Below are positions 7,139 through 15,112 of a stretch of 18,580 nt of DNA, one piece after another. The stretch is from Hallerella sp963660435 (lineage in GTDB: Bacteria > Fibrobacterota > Fibrobacteria > Fibrobacterales > Fibrobacteraceae). Each line of letters opens with the position of its first letter. Position 1 is the stretch's first letter. Below the pieces are notes generated by a model. The model saw only the letters and a list, made by a program, of their open reading frames with translations, was not told where the DNA came from and ran no database searches. A program made the position numbers and the translations under genes. The DNA is taken from assembly GCA_963660435.1 (NCBI GenBank), contig CAVKYI010000039.1, positions 1 through 18,580 on the forward strand. The letters run 5' to 3'.

Positions 7139-7794
7139 ATTTTTTTAAAATTAAACTGGAACCCAAAGATCGAATACTTCTGTATTTTTTCTTGATGGTT
7201 TTCTTGGGCTTTCTTTTGTACTGTTTAACAGTTGTAAAAGATTATGGCGGCAATTATGCTTGCTTTATGTTGGTGTTTGTTGTTTCAGCGATTGTAATGA
7301 TTCTGTTGTTTTCTTGCTTTTGCTTGGAGGTTCGTGAGTTAAAAGCAAAAATAGTTGTCCAACGATATGCTCCTTTTCCTGCTGAGCCGCAGTCTGTGCT
7401 AAACCTAAAAATTTATGATAGTTTGGATGATTCAAATCAAATTTGCTGCTTGACAGGAAAAAACTTGCATATTCATTCTTATCAAAATCCTAAGGAAGTC
7501 GTGAAATATCCGCTTCCGAAAGAAAAAAATAGAATCCTGATTCGGGATGACAGATTGTTGGATAATTTTTTGAAAGTGACATTTGTTGAAGGCGAAAAGG
7601 AAACGAAAAAACGGGAATTTGAATTGTACATTTTAAATACGTGGAGTGTGAATGGTGTTATTAGGACATGTTTTTGCAATGGATATTCATTTGAAAAAAT
7701 TCGAACCCTATCGCAAAAAAGTTCTACGGTGACCTATTGCAAAGTTTATAAGCCTATTTATGCAGATACAAAGGATGAAGAAGATGAATTGTGA
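7135..7794 (+). CDS. AT-rich two-helix membrane protein of unknown function
   Basis: I do not recognise this 219-residue protein. Two membrane helices lie at about 13-34 and 42-64, in hairpin arrangement. They are followed by a soluble region of about 150 residues ending in an acidic tail (DTKDEEDEL). The soluble part has alternating hydrophobic and charged residues that suggest beta structure, and several cysteines. It overlaps the preceding stop by ATGA and is the last gene of the cassette. Its DNA is clearly richer in A and T than the neighbouring housekeeping genes, which suggests recent acquisition or relaxed selection. No catalytic motif is visible. Confidence 0.75.
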   Translation: MNFFKIKLEPKDRILLYFFLMVFLGFLLYCLTVVKDYGGNYACFMLVFVVSAIVMILLFSCFCLEVRELKAKIVVQRYAPFPAEPQSVLNLKIYDSLDDSNQICCLTGKNLHIHSYQNPKEVVKYPLPKEKNRILIRDDRLLDNFLKVTFVEGEKETKKREFELYILNTWSVNGVIRTCFCNGYSFEKIRTLSQKSSTVTYCKVYKPIYADTKDEEDEL

Positions 7795-7796
7795 TT

Positions 7797-7816
7797 TATG
7801 AAAATAATTTTTCATA
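7797..7816 (+). terminator. AT-rich hairpin after the three-gene cassette (weak terminator)
   Basis: A perfect 8-bp stem (TATGAAAA / TTTTCATA) with loop TAAT begins two bases after the stop codon at 7794. It has no GC-rich stem and no following T run, so termination is uncertain. It may act together with the convergent terminator beside it or protect the 3' end. Confidence 0.35.
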
Positions 7817-7823
7817 CCCCCTC

Positions 7824-7859
7824 CCAATAAAAACAATCCCGAGCCTGTAGGCCCGGGAT
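7824..7859 (-). terminator. Rho-independent terminator of the glutamate dehydrogenase gene
   Basis: Read on the minus strand, a 10-bp stem (ATCCCGGGCC / GGCTCGGGAT, one G-T pair) with loop TACA is followed by TGTTTTTATT. It starts 26 bases beyond the stop codon of the gene. On the plus strand the stem lacks a good T run. Confidence 0.85.
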
Positions 7860-7885
7860 GCTTGATTTTACGCGAATAAAATCGA

Positions 7886-9238
7886 TTAGTAGGCGACGCC
7901 CTGCCACTTCATCGCGTCGGCGACCTTGAGGAAGCCGGCGATGTTTGCGCCCATGACCAGGTTGCCGTCGTGGCCGAACTTTTCCGCCGCGTCATAGACG
8001 GTGTGGAAGATGTTCGTCATGATGCCGTCGAGCTTCTTGTCGACTTCTTCGAAGGTCCAGGAGAGACGTTCGGAGTTCTGGCTCATTTCGAGGCCCGATG
8101 TCGCGACGCCGCCGGCATTTGCCGCCTTGGCCGGTCCAAAGAAGACGCCCGCTTTCTGGAACGCCTCGATGGCTTCCGGGGTAGAAGGCATGTTGGCGCC
8201 TTCGGCGACAGCGAACACGCCGTTCTTGATGAGCGCTTCCGCACCGGCGCGGTCGAGCTCGTTCTGGGTCGCGCACGGAAGGGCGATGTCGCACTTCACG
8301 GTCCACACGCCCTTGCAGCCTTCGTGGTATTCGGCGCCCTTGACTCGTTCGGCGTATTCCTTGATGCGTCCGCGCTTGACTTCCTTGATGTCCTTCACGA
8401 TGTCGAGCTGGATGCCGTTCGGGTCATAGACGTATCCGTTCGAATCGGACATGGTGACGACCTTCGCGCCAAAGGACTGCGCCTTTTCGCAAGCGTAGAT
8501 GGCGACGTTTCCGGAACCGGAGATGACGACCGTCTTGCCTTCGAAGGAATCGTTCTTCATCTTTTTCAGCATTTCGCGGGTGAAGTAGCAGAGACCGTAG
8601 CCTGTCGCTTCGGTGCGCGCGAGCGAACCGCCATAGGAAAGTCCCTTTCCGGTGAGAACGCCGGTCCATTCGTTGCGGAGACGCTTGTATTGTCCGAACA
8701 TGTAGCCGATTTCACGCGCGCCCGTGCCGATATCGCCGGCCGGAACGTCCGTGTCCGCACCGATGTGCTTCGTGAGCTCGGTCATGAAGGACTGGCAGAA
8801 GCGCATCACTTCGGCGTCGCTCTTGCCTTTCGGGTCGAAGTCGGAACCGCCCTTGCCGCCACCCATGGGAAGCCCGGTGAGGCTGTTCTTGAAAATCTGC
8901 TCGAAGCCGAGGAACTTGAGGATCGAGGCGTTGACGGACGGATGGAGACGGAGACCGCCCTTGTAGGGTCCGATGGCGGAGTTGAACTGGATGCGGTAGC
9001 CGCGGTTTACCTGGATGTTGCCCTTGTCATCGACCCAGGAGACGCGGAAGATAATCTGGCGTTCCGGTTCGACGATGCGGTCGATGATGCCGTTCGTTTC
9101 GTAGGACTTGTCCTTTTCGACGACCGGTTCGAGGGATTCGAGGAATTCGCGGACAGCCTGGTGGAATTCGGCTTCGCCGGGGTTCTTTGCGACGACTTTG
9201 TCGTAAACTTTCTTGAGGTATGCGTTTGTGAGTGCCAT
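7886..9238 (-). CDS. gdhA: Hexameric glutamate dehydrogenase, probably NADP-specific
   Basis: This cytosolic enzyme reductively aminates 2-oxoglutarate with ammonium to give glutamate. The 450-residue length is close to E. coli GdhA (447). Active-site segments are PYKGGLRLHP (K93), IFKNSL (K117), MGGGKGG (K129, catalytic lysine) and PAGDIGTG (D169). The dinucleotide-binding loop is GSGNVA (241-246). NADP preference is inferred from similarity to the GdhA type. The open frame extends upstream to 9331, but the ATG at 9236-9238 has GGAG six bases before it, and the family's N terminus begins there. The gene is monocistronic with a good terminator, convergent with the unknown cassette and divergent from the acyl-CoA synthetase-like gene. 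The 260-bp upstream gap contains repeated ACAA-NN-TTGT sites. Confidence 0.97.
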   Translation of the reverse strand: MALTNAYLKKVYDKVVAKNPGEAEFHQAVREFLESLEPVVEKDKSYETNGIIDRIVEPERQIIFRVSWVDDKGNIQVNRGYRIQFNSAIGPYKGGLRLHPSVNASILKFLGFEQIFKNSLTGLPMGGGKGGSDFDPKGKSDAEVMRFCQSFMTELTKHIGADTDVPAGDIGTGAREIGYMFGQYKRLRNEWTGVLTGKGLSYGGSLARTEATGYGLCYFTREMLKKMKNDSFEGKTVVISGSGNVAIYACEKAQSFGAKVVTMSDSNGYVYDPNGIQLDIVKDIKEVKRGRIKEYAERVKGAEYHEGCKGVWTVKCDIALPCATQNELDRAGAEALIKNGVFAVAEGANMPSTPEAIEAFQKAGVFFGPAKAANAGGVATSGLEMSQNSERLSWTFEEVDKKLDGIMTNIFHTVYDAAEKFGHDGNLVMGANIAGFLKVADAMKWQGVAY

Positions 9239-9254
9239 CTGTATCTCCAATGAA

Positions 9255-9418
9255 ACAATGTTGTTTGGCGTTTGAAATATAACAAATGGCGTTTGCGCGA
9301 GGATTTCCCCAAAAAAAATAAAAAATGACAAAATTGTTTAAATTTGTGCGATTTGTAGGAAAATTCCCAATTTGTGAAAATTCAACAAAAATGGAACTTC
9401 TAAACGTGACAAATTTGT
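9255..9418. promoter_or_regulatory. Divergent intergenic region with three ACAA-NN-TTGT sites
   Basis: The 260-bp AT-rich gap between the glutamate dehydrogenase and acyl-CoA synthetase-like genes has ACAATGTTGT (9255-9264), ACAAAATTGT (9328-9337) and ACAAATTTGT (9409-9418, a perfect palindrome). Their starts are 73 and 81 bases apart. GAAAATTC also occurs twice (9359-9366 and 9376-9383). They could be sites for one dimeric regulator, but chance in such AT-rich DNA is not excluded. No clear -35/-10 pair was found for either gene. Confidence 0.35.
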
Positions 9419-9498
9419 TTTTCGATTTTCAAACTTTTTTTCGGTTAAAAAGATATTTTGGCTCTTGAAAGGACTTTTTGAAAAGAAAGGCGCGCTCT

Positions 9499-11268
9499 AT
9501 GCAGGAAAATCGATTCCGTTCCCTTCCCGAACTATTCTGGAACCTTTGCGAGGCAGAGGATTTTCCGGGATGGGATATGCGAAGGGACGGAACTTGGGAG
9601 CACTACTCGCCGGAACGCCTGCGGAAAATGTTCCTTTTTGCGACTCTCGCCTTTTCGAAACTTGGCATTTCCGAACACGGTACGCTCGGGATCATCGCGA
9701 AGACTTCTCCCGACTGGATAGTCGCGGATCTCGCTTGCGAATCCTGCCATGCGCCGACCGTTCCGCTTTTTCCAAATATCAGCGAAGAGCATTTCGAGTT
9801 CCAGTGCGAGGATTCGAAAGTCGCCTTTCTCGCTGTCGATAACGTCGAGTCGCTAGACATTTCCATCCGGAATCGGCTTTCGCGCTTTCGGCGTGTCATC
9901 TGCTTCGATGCGAACGCGACGCTTCCGGCAAACGGCATCCATTGGAAAAGCCTGTTGCAAGAAGGGGAAGTCCTTTCGAAGTCGGACGGCGCGTTCGAAT
10001 GGTTCCGTTTCTGCGTCGAAAGCATCCAGCCGAACGACCTGTTCTCGGTCATCTACACGAGCGGTTCCACGGGAAGGCCCAAGGGCGCGGAGCTTTCGCA
10101 CCGGAACATGCTCGCCGAAGTGGAAATGCTCTCTCCGCTTCTTTCGACGAGTCCCGCGGAAGATGTCGCGATGAGCGTCCTCCCCGTGGCGCATGTCTTT
10201 GAACGGATGGTCGTCTGCGTGTACATGGCGAAGCGCTTGCGGGTCTATTTCGCGGATTCTCCGAAAAACGCGGGCGTGATCGCGCGCGAGGTCCACCCGA
10301 CGATAGCGACTTTCGTGCCGAGACTGCTCGAAAAGATGGCTGCGGCGGTTTCCTCTCGGGAATTCCGACTGCGCGGCGCGAAGCGGTGGCTTATGCACGA
10401 GGCCCTGCTATTTGCGAAGAAAAACGTTCCGGGTCGCGGAAATCTCAGGCGGAAGATCTACGACCGTCTGGTCTATCGTCACGTACGGGAAGCTCTCGGC
10501 GGAAAATTCAAGTGGATAGTCTCGGGAAGCTCCGCGCTGAACAGGACAGTCTATCGCTTTCTCTTGAACATGGGATTTCCTGTCTATGAAGGCTACGGTC
10601 TTACCGAATGTTCGCCTGTCGTGAGCGTGAACCTGCCGGGAGCGTCGAGGCCTGAGTCGGTGGGGAAGCCGCTTCCCGGGATAGAGGTAAAGATCGGGGA
10701 GAGAAACGAGATTCTCGTGAAGGGGAAGAACGTTTTCCAGGGTTACCGCAACATGTCCGAAATGAATCGGGACGCGTGGACGCCTGACGGCTATTTCCGC
10801 ACGGGCGACCAGGGAATTATCGACAAGGACGGCTATCTCTTTCTGATTGGCCGTATCAAGGAAATTTTCAAGACCAGCACGGGAAAGTACGTGTCCCCGG
10901 TTCCCGTAGAGCTGGAGCTTACGCGGCATCCGCTGATCGATGCCGCCCTGGTGGAAGCGAACAACCGGAAGTTCGTATCGGCGCTTCTCTTTCTGGACTG
11001 CGATTTCGCGATGAGGCTCCTCGGAAAGAACCGCAGAAACTTCGACCCGGAAGAAACCGTCCGAAATCCCCGCATCCTTTCGCTTGTCGGCGAACACGTG
11101 GAACGCGTGAACAGAAAGCTGAACCACTGGGAGCAGATTCGAAAATGGACGCTTCTCTCGGAACCCGTTACGGTGGAATCCGGCCTGATGACGCCGACTT
11201 TCAAGCTGCGCCGGAAAGCCGTCGAAAGCCGCTTTGCCGAGAGGATCGAAGCGATGTATGCGGGTTAG
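9499..11268 (+). CDS. Long-chain acyl-CoA synthetase-like AMP-forming ligase
   Basis: This 589-residue enzyme belongs to the ANL adenylating superfamily (COG1022 type). It activates a carboxylic acid, probably a long-chain fatty acid, with ATP and transfers it to CoA. The AMP/phosphate loop is YTSGSTGRPKG (186-196). YEGYGLTECSP (363-373) is the adenine motif and YFRTGD (432-437) holds the ribose-binding Asp. GRIKEIFKTSTGKYVSP (451-467) is the hinge and C-terminal lid of the long-chain type. TPTFKLRRK near residues 561-569 carries the likely catalytic lysine. I chose ATG 9499 because GAAAGG lies eight bases upstream. A TTG at 9478 with AAAGGA before it would add seven residues. There is no signal peptide or membrane helix, but peripheral membrane association is common. 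Substrate chain length is not readable. Confidence 0.9.
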   Translation: MQENRFRSLPELFWNLCEAEDFPGWDMRRDGTWEHYSPERLRKMFLFATLAFSKLGISEHGTLGIIAKTSPDWIVADLACESCHAPTVPLFPNISEEHFEFQCEDSKVAFLAVDNVESLDISIRNRLSRFRRVICFDANATLPANGIHWKSLLQEGEVLSKSDGAFEWFRFCVESIQPNDLFSVIYTSGSTGRPKGAELSHRNMLAEVEMLSPLLSTSPAEDVAMSVLPVAHVFERMVVCVYMAKRLRVYFADSPKNAGVIAREVHPTIATFVPRLLEKMAAAVSSREFRLRGAKRWLMHEALLFAKKNVPGRGNLRRKIYDRLVYRHVREALGGKFKWIVSGSSALNRTVYRFLLNMGFPVYEGYGLTECSPVVSVNLPGASRPESVGKPLPGIEVKIGERNEILVKGKNVFQGYRNMSEMNRDAWTPDGYFRTGDQGIIDKDGYLFLIGRIKEIFKTSTGKYVSPVPVELELTRHPLIDAALVEANNRKFVSALLFLDCDFAMRLLGKNRRNFDPEETVRNPRILSLVGEHVERVNRKLNHWEQIRKWTLLSEPVTVESGLMTPTFKLRRKAVESRFAERIEAMYAG

Positions 11269-11302
11269 GCGGGTAACCTGGGTTCCTTGTCGGCGAGGTT
11301 GA

Positions 11303-11536
11303 ACGAAATTAAATGAACACGAAAACTCAAAACTTCACGCAAGACATCTTCCCATCGATGAAGCAAAAAAATGTGGATTAAAAATAGTTGAGCTGGAAAG
11401 CGATCCCAAACTTCAAGATCTTTTACTGACCGTTCACCATTGTTATATGCATACATTTGCCCATTCACTTGCAATTAAAATTGTCGAAAATCAAATGGGA
11501 ACCGCAGTTGTTTCATTTGTCGGCAACCGAACATAA
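11303..11536 (+). pseudogene. C-terminal remnant of a probable SDH-family Clp-fold serine proteinase
   Basis: A 77-codon frame stays open from just after a TGA (11300-11302) to TAA (11534-11536). It has no start codon before its middle, so it is the 3' end of a lost gene. The translation contains HLPIDEAKKCGLKIVELESD, then LLTVHHCYMHTFAHS and AIKIVENQMGTA. This resembles the C terminus of SDH (SppA/Clp-fold) serine proteinases that I recall near type I restriction genes. The recognition is from memory. The stop is nine bases before the hsdR start, the spacing of a former operon. The break near 11300 may mark the left edge of an acquired and partly deleted restriction locus. Confidence 0.55.
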
Positions 11537-11545
11537 CCATTCAAA

Positions 11546-14500
11546 ATGAGCCAGCTAAACATCATCGTGGAGACATCGGAAAATACCGTTGTCTCAGAAT
11601 ATGAGCCAGTTAAGAAGCGTTCCGATGCCTACCAGAGCGAAGCCGACCTGGAAGAGGAATTTATCAGGCTGCTGGTGGGGCAAGGTTATGGTCGCTTGCA
11701 AATCCACACGGAAGAGGATCTGGTTGCGAATCTTCGAGAGAGGATCGAAGAACTGAACGACTACAGGTTCACCGATGGGGAATGGGAAAGGTTCTTTAGG
11801 GAGTTCATCGCGAACAGGAACGAGGGAATCGTTGAAAAGACGAGGACTATCCAGGAGACTTGCGTAAAGACCATCAGGACCGACAAGGGAAACTCCAAGA
11901 ACATCAGGCTGATCGACAAGGCGAATATCCATAAAAACAGCCTACAGGTCATCAACCAGTACGCTGAAGAGCAGGGTTCCCGCAAGACTCGCTACGATGT
12001 GTCCATCTTGGTGAACGGTCTCCCCCTGGTCCACATCGAACTGAAGCGCAGGGGCGTGCCGATCCGCGAAGCCTTTAACCAGATAGACCGCTACCAGAGA
12101 GATTCCTTCTGGGCGGGGACGGGACTTTACGAGTTCGTCCAGATATTCGTGATTAGCAACGGGACTCATACCAAGTATTACTCGAATACCACCCGGAACG
12201 CCCATATCAAGGAGCTTTCCTCTGGAGGACGCCGAAAGAACATCAAGACCAGCAATAGCTTTGAGTTTACGAGTTTTTGGGCGGATGGCAACAATAGGAA
12301 CATTCCCGACCTTGTGGACTTTACCAAGACATTCTTTGCAAAGCACACCCTGCTGAACGTGCTGACCAGGTATTGCGTGTTCACCACGGAAAATCTGCTC
12401 CTGGTTCTGCGTCCCTACCAGATTACCGCTACCGAAAGAATCCTTAATAGGATAGCCATTGCCAACAATTACAGGAAGATGGGAACGCTTGATGCGGGTG
12501 GCTATATCTGGCACACGACAGGTTCGGGAAAAACCTTGACCTCCTTCAAGACGGCGACCTTGGCGAGCAAACTGGATTATGTCGATAAGGTCCTTTTCGT
12601 GGTGGATAGGCAGGATTTGGACTATCAGACGATGAAGGAATACAACCGCTTTGAAGAAGGGGTCGTGGACGGCAACAAGACCACGGCGGTTCTGCAAAGG
12701 CAGCTGGAAGACAGGGGGCCAAAGGGCGCCTATCATGAATACAGGATTATCGTGACTACGATCCAGAAGTTGGGCTGCTTCATCGCTCGGAACAAGATTC
12801 ACGATATCTACAGAAAACATATCGTTTTTGTATTTGACGAATGCCATCGTAGCCACTTTGGGGAACTACATCGGAAGATTACCAAGAGTTTCAAGAACTA
12901 TCACCTGTTCGGTTTCACGGGGACTCCCATATTTCCGCAAAACTCCGGCAGCGGGAAGAACCCGCTCTTAAAGACCACGGAACAGGCCTTTGGTGACAAG
13001 CTGCACCATTATACCATCGTGAACGCCATCAACGACGGCAACGTGTTGCCGTTCCGCATCGATTATATCAATACGGTCAAGGCGAAGAATGGTGGGGACG
13101 ACAAGCGGGTTGCGGGCATCGATACGGACGAAGCCCTGGAAGATCCCAAAAGAATCGCCGAAGTTGTCCGGTATGTCCTGGAACATTTTGACCAAAAGAC
13201 CAAGCGGAATCAGTATTATCGGATGGCAGACCGCCGATTGAACGGCTTCAACAGTATCTTCGCTACGTCGTCCATCCCGATGGCAAAAAAATACTACAGC
13301 GAGTTCAAGAAGCAAATCGAGGCGATACATTCCCCGCTGAAGATAGCCACGGTGTTCAGCTATTCCCCCAACGGAGAAAATGCGGGAGGGATCCTGTCCG
13401 AAGAGGAATTCGAAACGGGCAATCTGGATGTTGCTTCCAGAGACTTCCTGGATCTCGCCATCAAGGATTATAACAAGGCTTTTTCTACCAACTTTGACGC
13501 TTCGGGTGACAAGTTTCTCAATTACTACAAGGACATTTCCCAAAGGATGAAGAAAAGGGAAATCGACCTTTTAATCGTGGTCAATATGTTCCTGACGGGT
13601 TTTGATGCGACCACCTTGAATACCCTGTGGGTAGATAAGCGGCTGAAGCAACACGGTCTGCTACAGGCGTTTTCCCGTACCAACCGAATTCTTAACTCGG
13701 TCAAGACTTTCGGCAATATCGTATGTTTCCGCAACCTGCAGCAGGAAACTGACGAAGCAATCGCCTTGTTTGGCGACAAGGATGCCGGTGGAATCGTCGT
13801 TTTAAAAACTTTTGACGATTACTTCAACGGCTATCGGGATGAACAAGGTAAAGATCTGCCTGGCTACAGACAACTGCTGGACGAATTGAAAATCCGGTAT
13901 CCCTTGGGCGGGGACATTCTTGGGGAAAAGGCTGAGAGGGACTTTATCAAGTTGTTTGGCGCTATCCTCCGCCTGAAGAACATCCTGTCTTCCTTTGACC
14001 AGTTCGATGCAGGTTTGGCGGAAAGGGATTTGCAGGACTATCAGTCGATCTATGTGGATTTGTACGACAAGTGGAAACATCAGTTAAAAGATTCCAAGGA
14101 ATCCATCAAGGACGATGTGGAGTTTGAAGTAGAACTTATCAGACAGGTGGACATCACCATCGATTATATTCTTGCCCTGGTCGTCAAGTATCACGAAAGT
14201 AATTGCAAGGATAGAACAATCCTTGCCCAAATCGACAGGGCAATCAGCGGTAGTCTGGAACTCCGTTCCAAGAAGGAGCTTATCAAGGCTTTTGTCGCAA
14301 GGGTCAATGGCAAGACCGATGTGGACAGGGACTGGATGACTTTTGTCAAGGAACAAAAGGCGAAAGACCTCGAAAAGATTATTGCGGACGAACGCCTGAA
14401 GTCGGAAGAAGCCAGGAAGTTCCTGGCCAATGCTTTCCGGGATGGCGAGTTTGATGATTCGGGGACCGAAATTGTCGATATGATGCCCCCGATTTCAAGG

Positions 14501-14707
14501 TTCGGCGGAGGCAAGCGTTCCGAGAAAAAAGCAGGCATTGTCGGCAAGTTGAAAGCTTTTTTTGAAAAATACTTTGGACTGGCAAATTTTGACGATGAGG
14601 ATGCTGGAATCCTTGGAGATAACACGGTTGGACTCCCGAAGGCTCTGTCTTCGGAAGTCATGATGGCTGCCGAAAGCAGGGGAATCTATAATGCAAAAGA
14701 TACCTAG
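11546..14707 (+). CDS. hsdR: Type I restriction endonuclease R subunit
   Basis: This 1053-residue protein is the ATP-driven DNA translocase and nuclease subunit of a type I restriction-modification complex. The PD-(D/E)xK nuclease is near the N terminus: D151 in RYDVSILVNG, then E165 and K167 in HIELKRRG, followed by the QxxxY-like QIDRYQ. Helicase motifs follow: Walker A TTGSGKT (324-330), DECHRSH (431-437), FTGTP (457-461) and motif VI QAFSRTNR (707-714). The C terminus has the helical region thought to bind the methylase core. It appears intact and full length. Start ATG 11546 matches the family's beginning (SQLNIIVETSENTVV), but no Shine-Dalgarno sequence precedes it, as if translation once depended on the upstream gene. 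No hsdM or hsdS lies in the window. Its stop codon abuts a repeat element. Confidence 0.95.
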   Translation: MSQLNIIVETSENTVVSEYEPVKKRSDAYQSEADLEEEFIRLLVGQGYGRLQIHTEEDLVANLRERIEELNDYRFTDGEWERFFREFIANRNEGIVEKTRTIQETCVKTIRTDKGNSKNIRLIDKANIHKNSLQVINQYAEEQGSRKTRYDVSILVNGLPLVHIELKRRGVPIREAFNQIDRYQRDSFWAGTGLYEFVQIFVISNGTHTKYYSNTTRNAHIKELSSGGRRKNIKTSNSFEFTSFWADGNNRNIPDLVDFTKTFFAKHTLLNVLTRYCVFTTENLLLVLRPYQITATERILNRIAIANNYRKMGTLDAGGYIWHTTGSGKTLTSFKTATLASKLDYVDKVLFVVDRQDLDYQTMKEYNRFEEGVVDGNKTTAVLQRQLEDRGPKGAYHEYRIIVTTIQKLGCFIARNKIHDIYRKHIVFVFDECHRSHFGELHRKITKSFKNYHLFGFTGTPIFPQNSGSGKNPLLKTTEQAFGDKLHHYTIVNAINDGNVLPFRIDYINTVKAKNGGDDKRVAGIDTDEALEDPKRIAEVVRYVLEHFDQKTKRNQYYRMADRRLNGFNSIFATSSIPMAKKYYSEFKKQIEAIHSPLKIATVFSYSPNGENAGGILSEEEFETGNLDVASRDFLDLAIKDYNKAFSTNFDASGDKFLNYYKDISQRMKKREIDLLIVVNMFLTGFDATTLNTLWVDKRLKQHGLLQAFSRTNRILNSVKTFGNIVCFRNLQQETDEAIALFGDKDAGGIVVLKTFDDYFNGYRDEQGKDLPGYRQLLDELKIRYPLGGDILGEKAERDFIKLFGAILRLKNILSSFDQFDAGLAERDLQDYQSIYVDLYDKWKHQLKDSKESIKDDVEFEVELIRQVDITIDYILALVVKYHESNCKDRTILAQIDRAISGSLELRSKKELIKAFVARVNGKTDVDRDWMTFVKEQKAKDLEKIIADERLKSEEARKFLANAFRDGEFDDSGTEIVDMMPPISRFGGGKRSEKKAGIVGKLKAFFEKYFGLANFDDEDAGILGDNTVGLPKALSSEVMMAAESRGIYNAKDT

Positions 14708-14870
14708 AGGTCACCTCTAAAAATTCAATTTTCAAAAATTTGATTGCGACGCTTCGCGCCGGTTCGTCATTCAAAGTGGCAAATACATCCAGTATTCGCC
14801 ACTTTTCATTCCTGCCTTCGCTTGGTCTCATTCAAATTTTCTTAACCAAAGCAATTTTTAGAGGTGACCT
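14708..14870. repeat. 163-bp inverted-repeat element (MITE-like)
   Basis: Perfect 18-bp inverted ends, AGGTCACCTCTAAAAATT at 14708-14725 and its complement at 14853-14870, bound a 163-bp segment with no transposase. The left end begins at the base after the hsdR TAG stop. CTAG is present at both outer edges. A central hairpin occupies 14773-14805. The structure resembles a miniature inverted-repeat element or a mobile intergenic repeat. A clear target-site duplication cannot be defined. Confidence 0.6.
14773..14805 (+). terminator. Central hairpin of the element, possible hsdR terminator
   Basis: AAAGTGGC pairs with GCCACTTT, then after one A-C mismatch AATAC pairs with GTATT, leaving the loop ATCCA. 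The T run at its 3' side (TTTTC) could allow Rho-independent termination of hsdR transcripts. No other terminator follows hsdR. Confidence 0.45.
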
Positions 14871-15112
14871 AGAAAATGTTTTGAAAGGGCCGGCTTCGAC
14901 TCGGCTCGGTTCGTTGTCCAGGTTTCCGACGTGTTCCGATAGCTGTATTTGCGCATCCTTTCCCTGGGCCCGCTTTCTATTTCAAGCGCCTCGGCGATTT
15001 GCGTCGACGAATATAATGTGGCTTCTATTGACCGCGTTTGTGTCCAACTTTTTGTCCGCATCCCCATAGATAAATTCTACATTGGCTTTCGGAATTTTCA
15101 AAAGGTAATGCG
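14871..15112. other. Gap between the element and the aminopeptidase, no supported gene
   Basis: With the element, the gene-free stretch is 405 bases. Two overlapping minus-strand frames are open here. One runs from an ATG at 15067 to 14858 (69 residues, ending FLGHL within the inverted repeat). The other lies at 14832-14981, has no start, and contains EPSRVEAGPFKTF and then SPLKIALVKKI. A plus-strand frame is also open across the element to 15069. None has a good ribosome site. The composition suggests a larger interspersed repeat rather than genes. I have an impression of seeing such C-terminal tails in Fibrobacter proteins but cannot verify it. Confidence 0.4.

Noticed and set aside
7970..9253. 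A 427-codon open frame on the plus strand opposite gdhA
   Set aside because: It is a codon-bias shadow of a clearly conserved gene, with repetitive Ala/Asp/Val/Phe composition and no family signature.
9239..9331. N-terminal extension of glutamate dehydrogenase
   Set aside because: The family N terminus starts at the ATG at 9238, which has a well-spaced GGAG. The extension is translated intergenic DNA.
14858..15067. A 69-residue minus-strand gene beside the inverted-repeat element
   Set aside because: There is no ribosome site, its end lies inside the inverted repeat, and overlapping frames are equally open. It is more likely repeat-derived.
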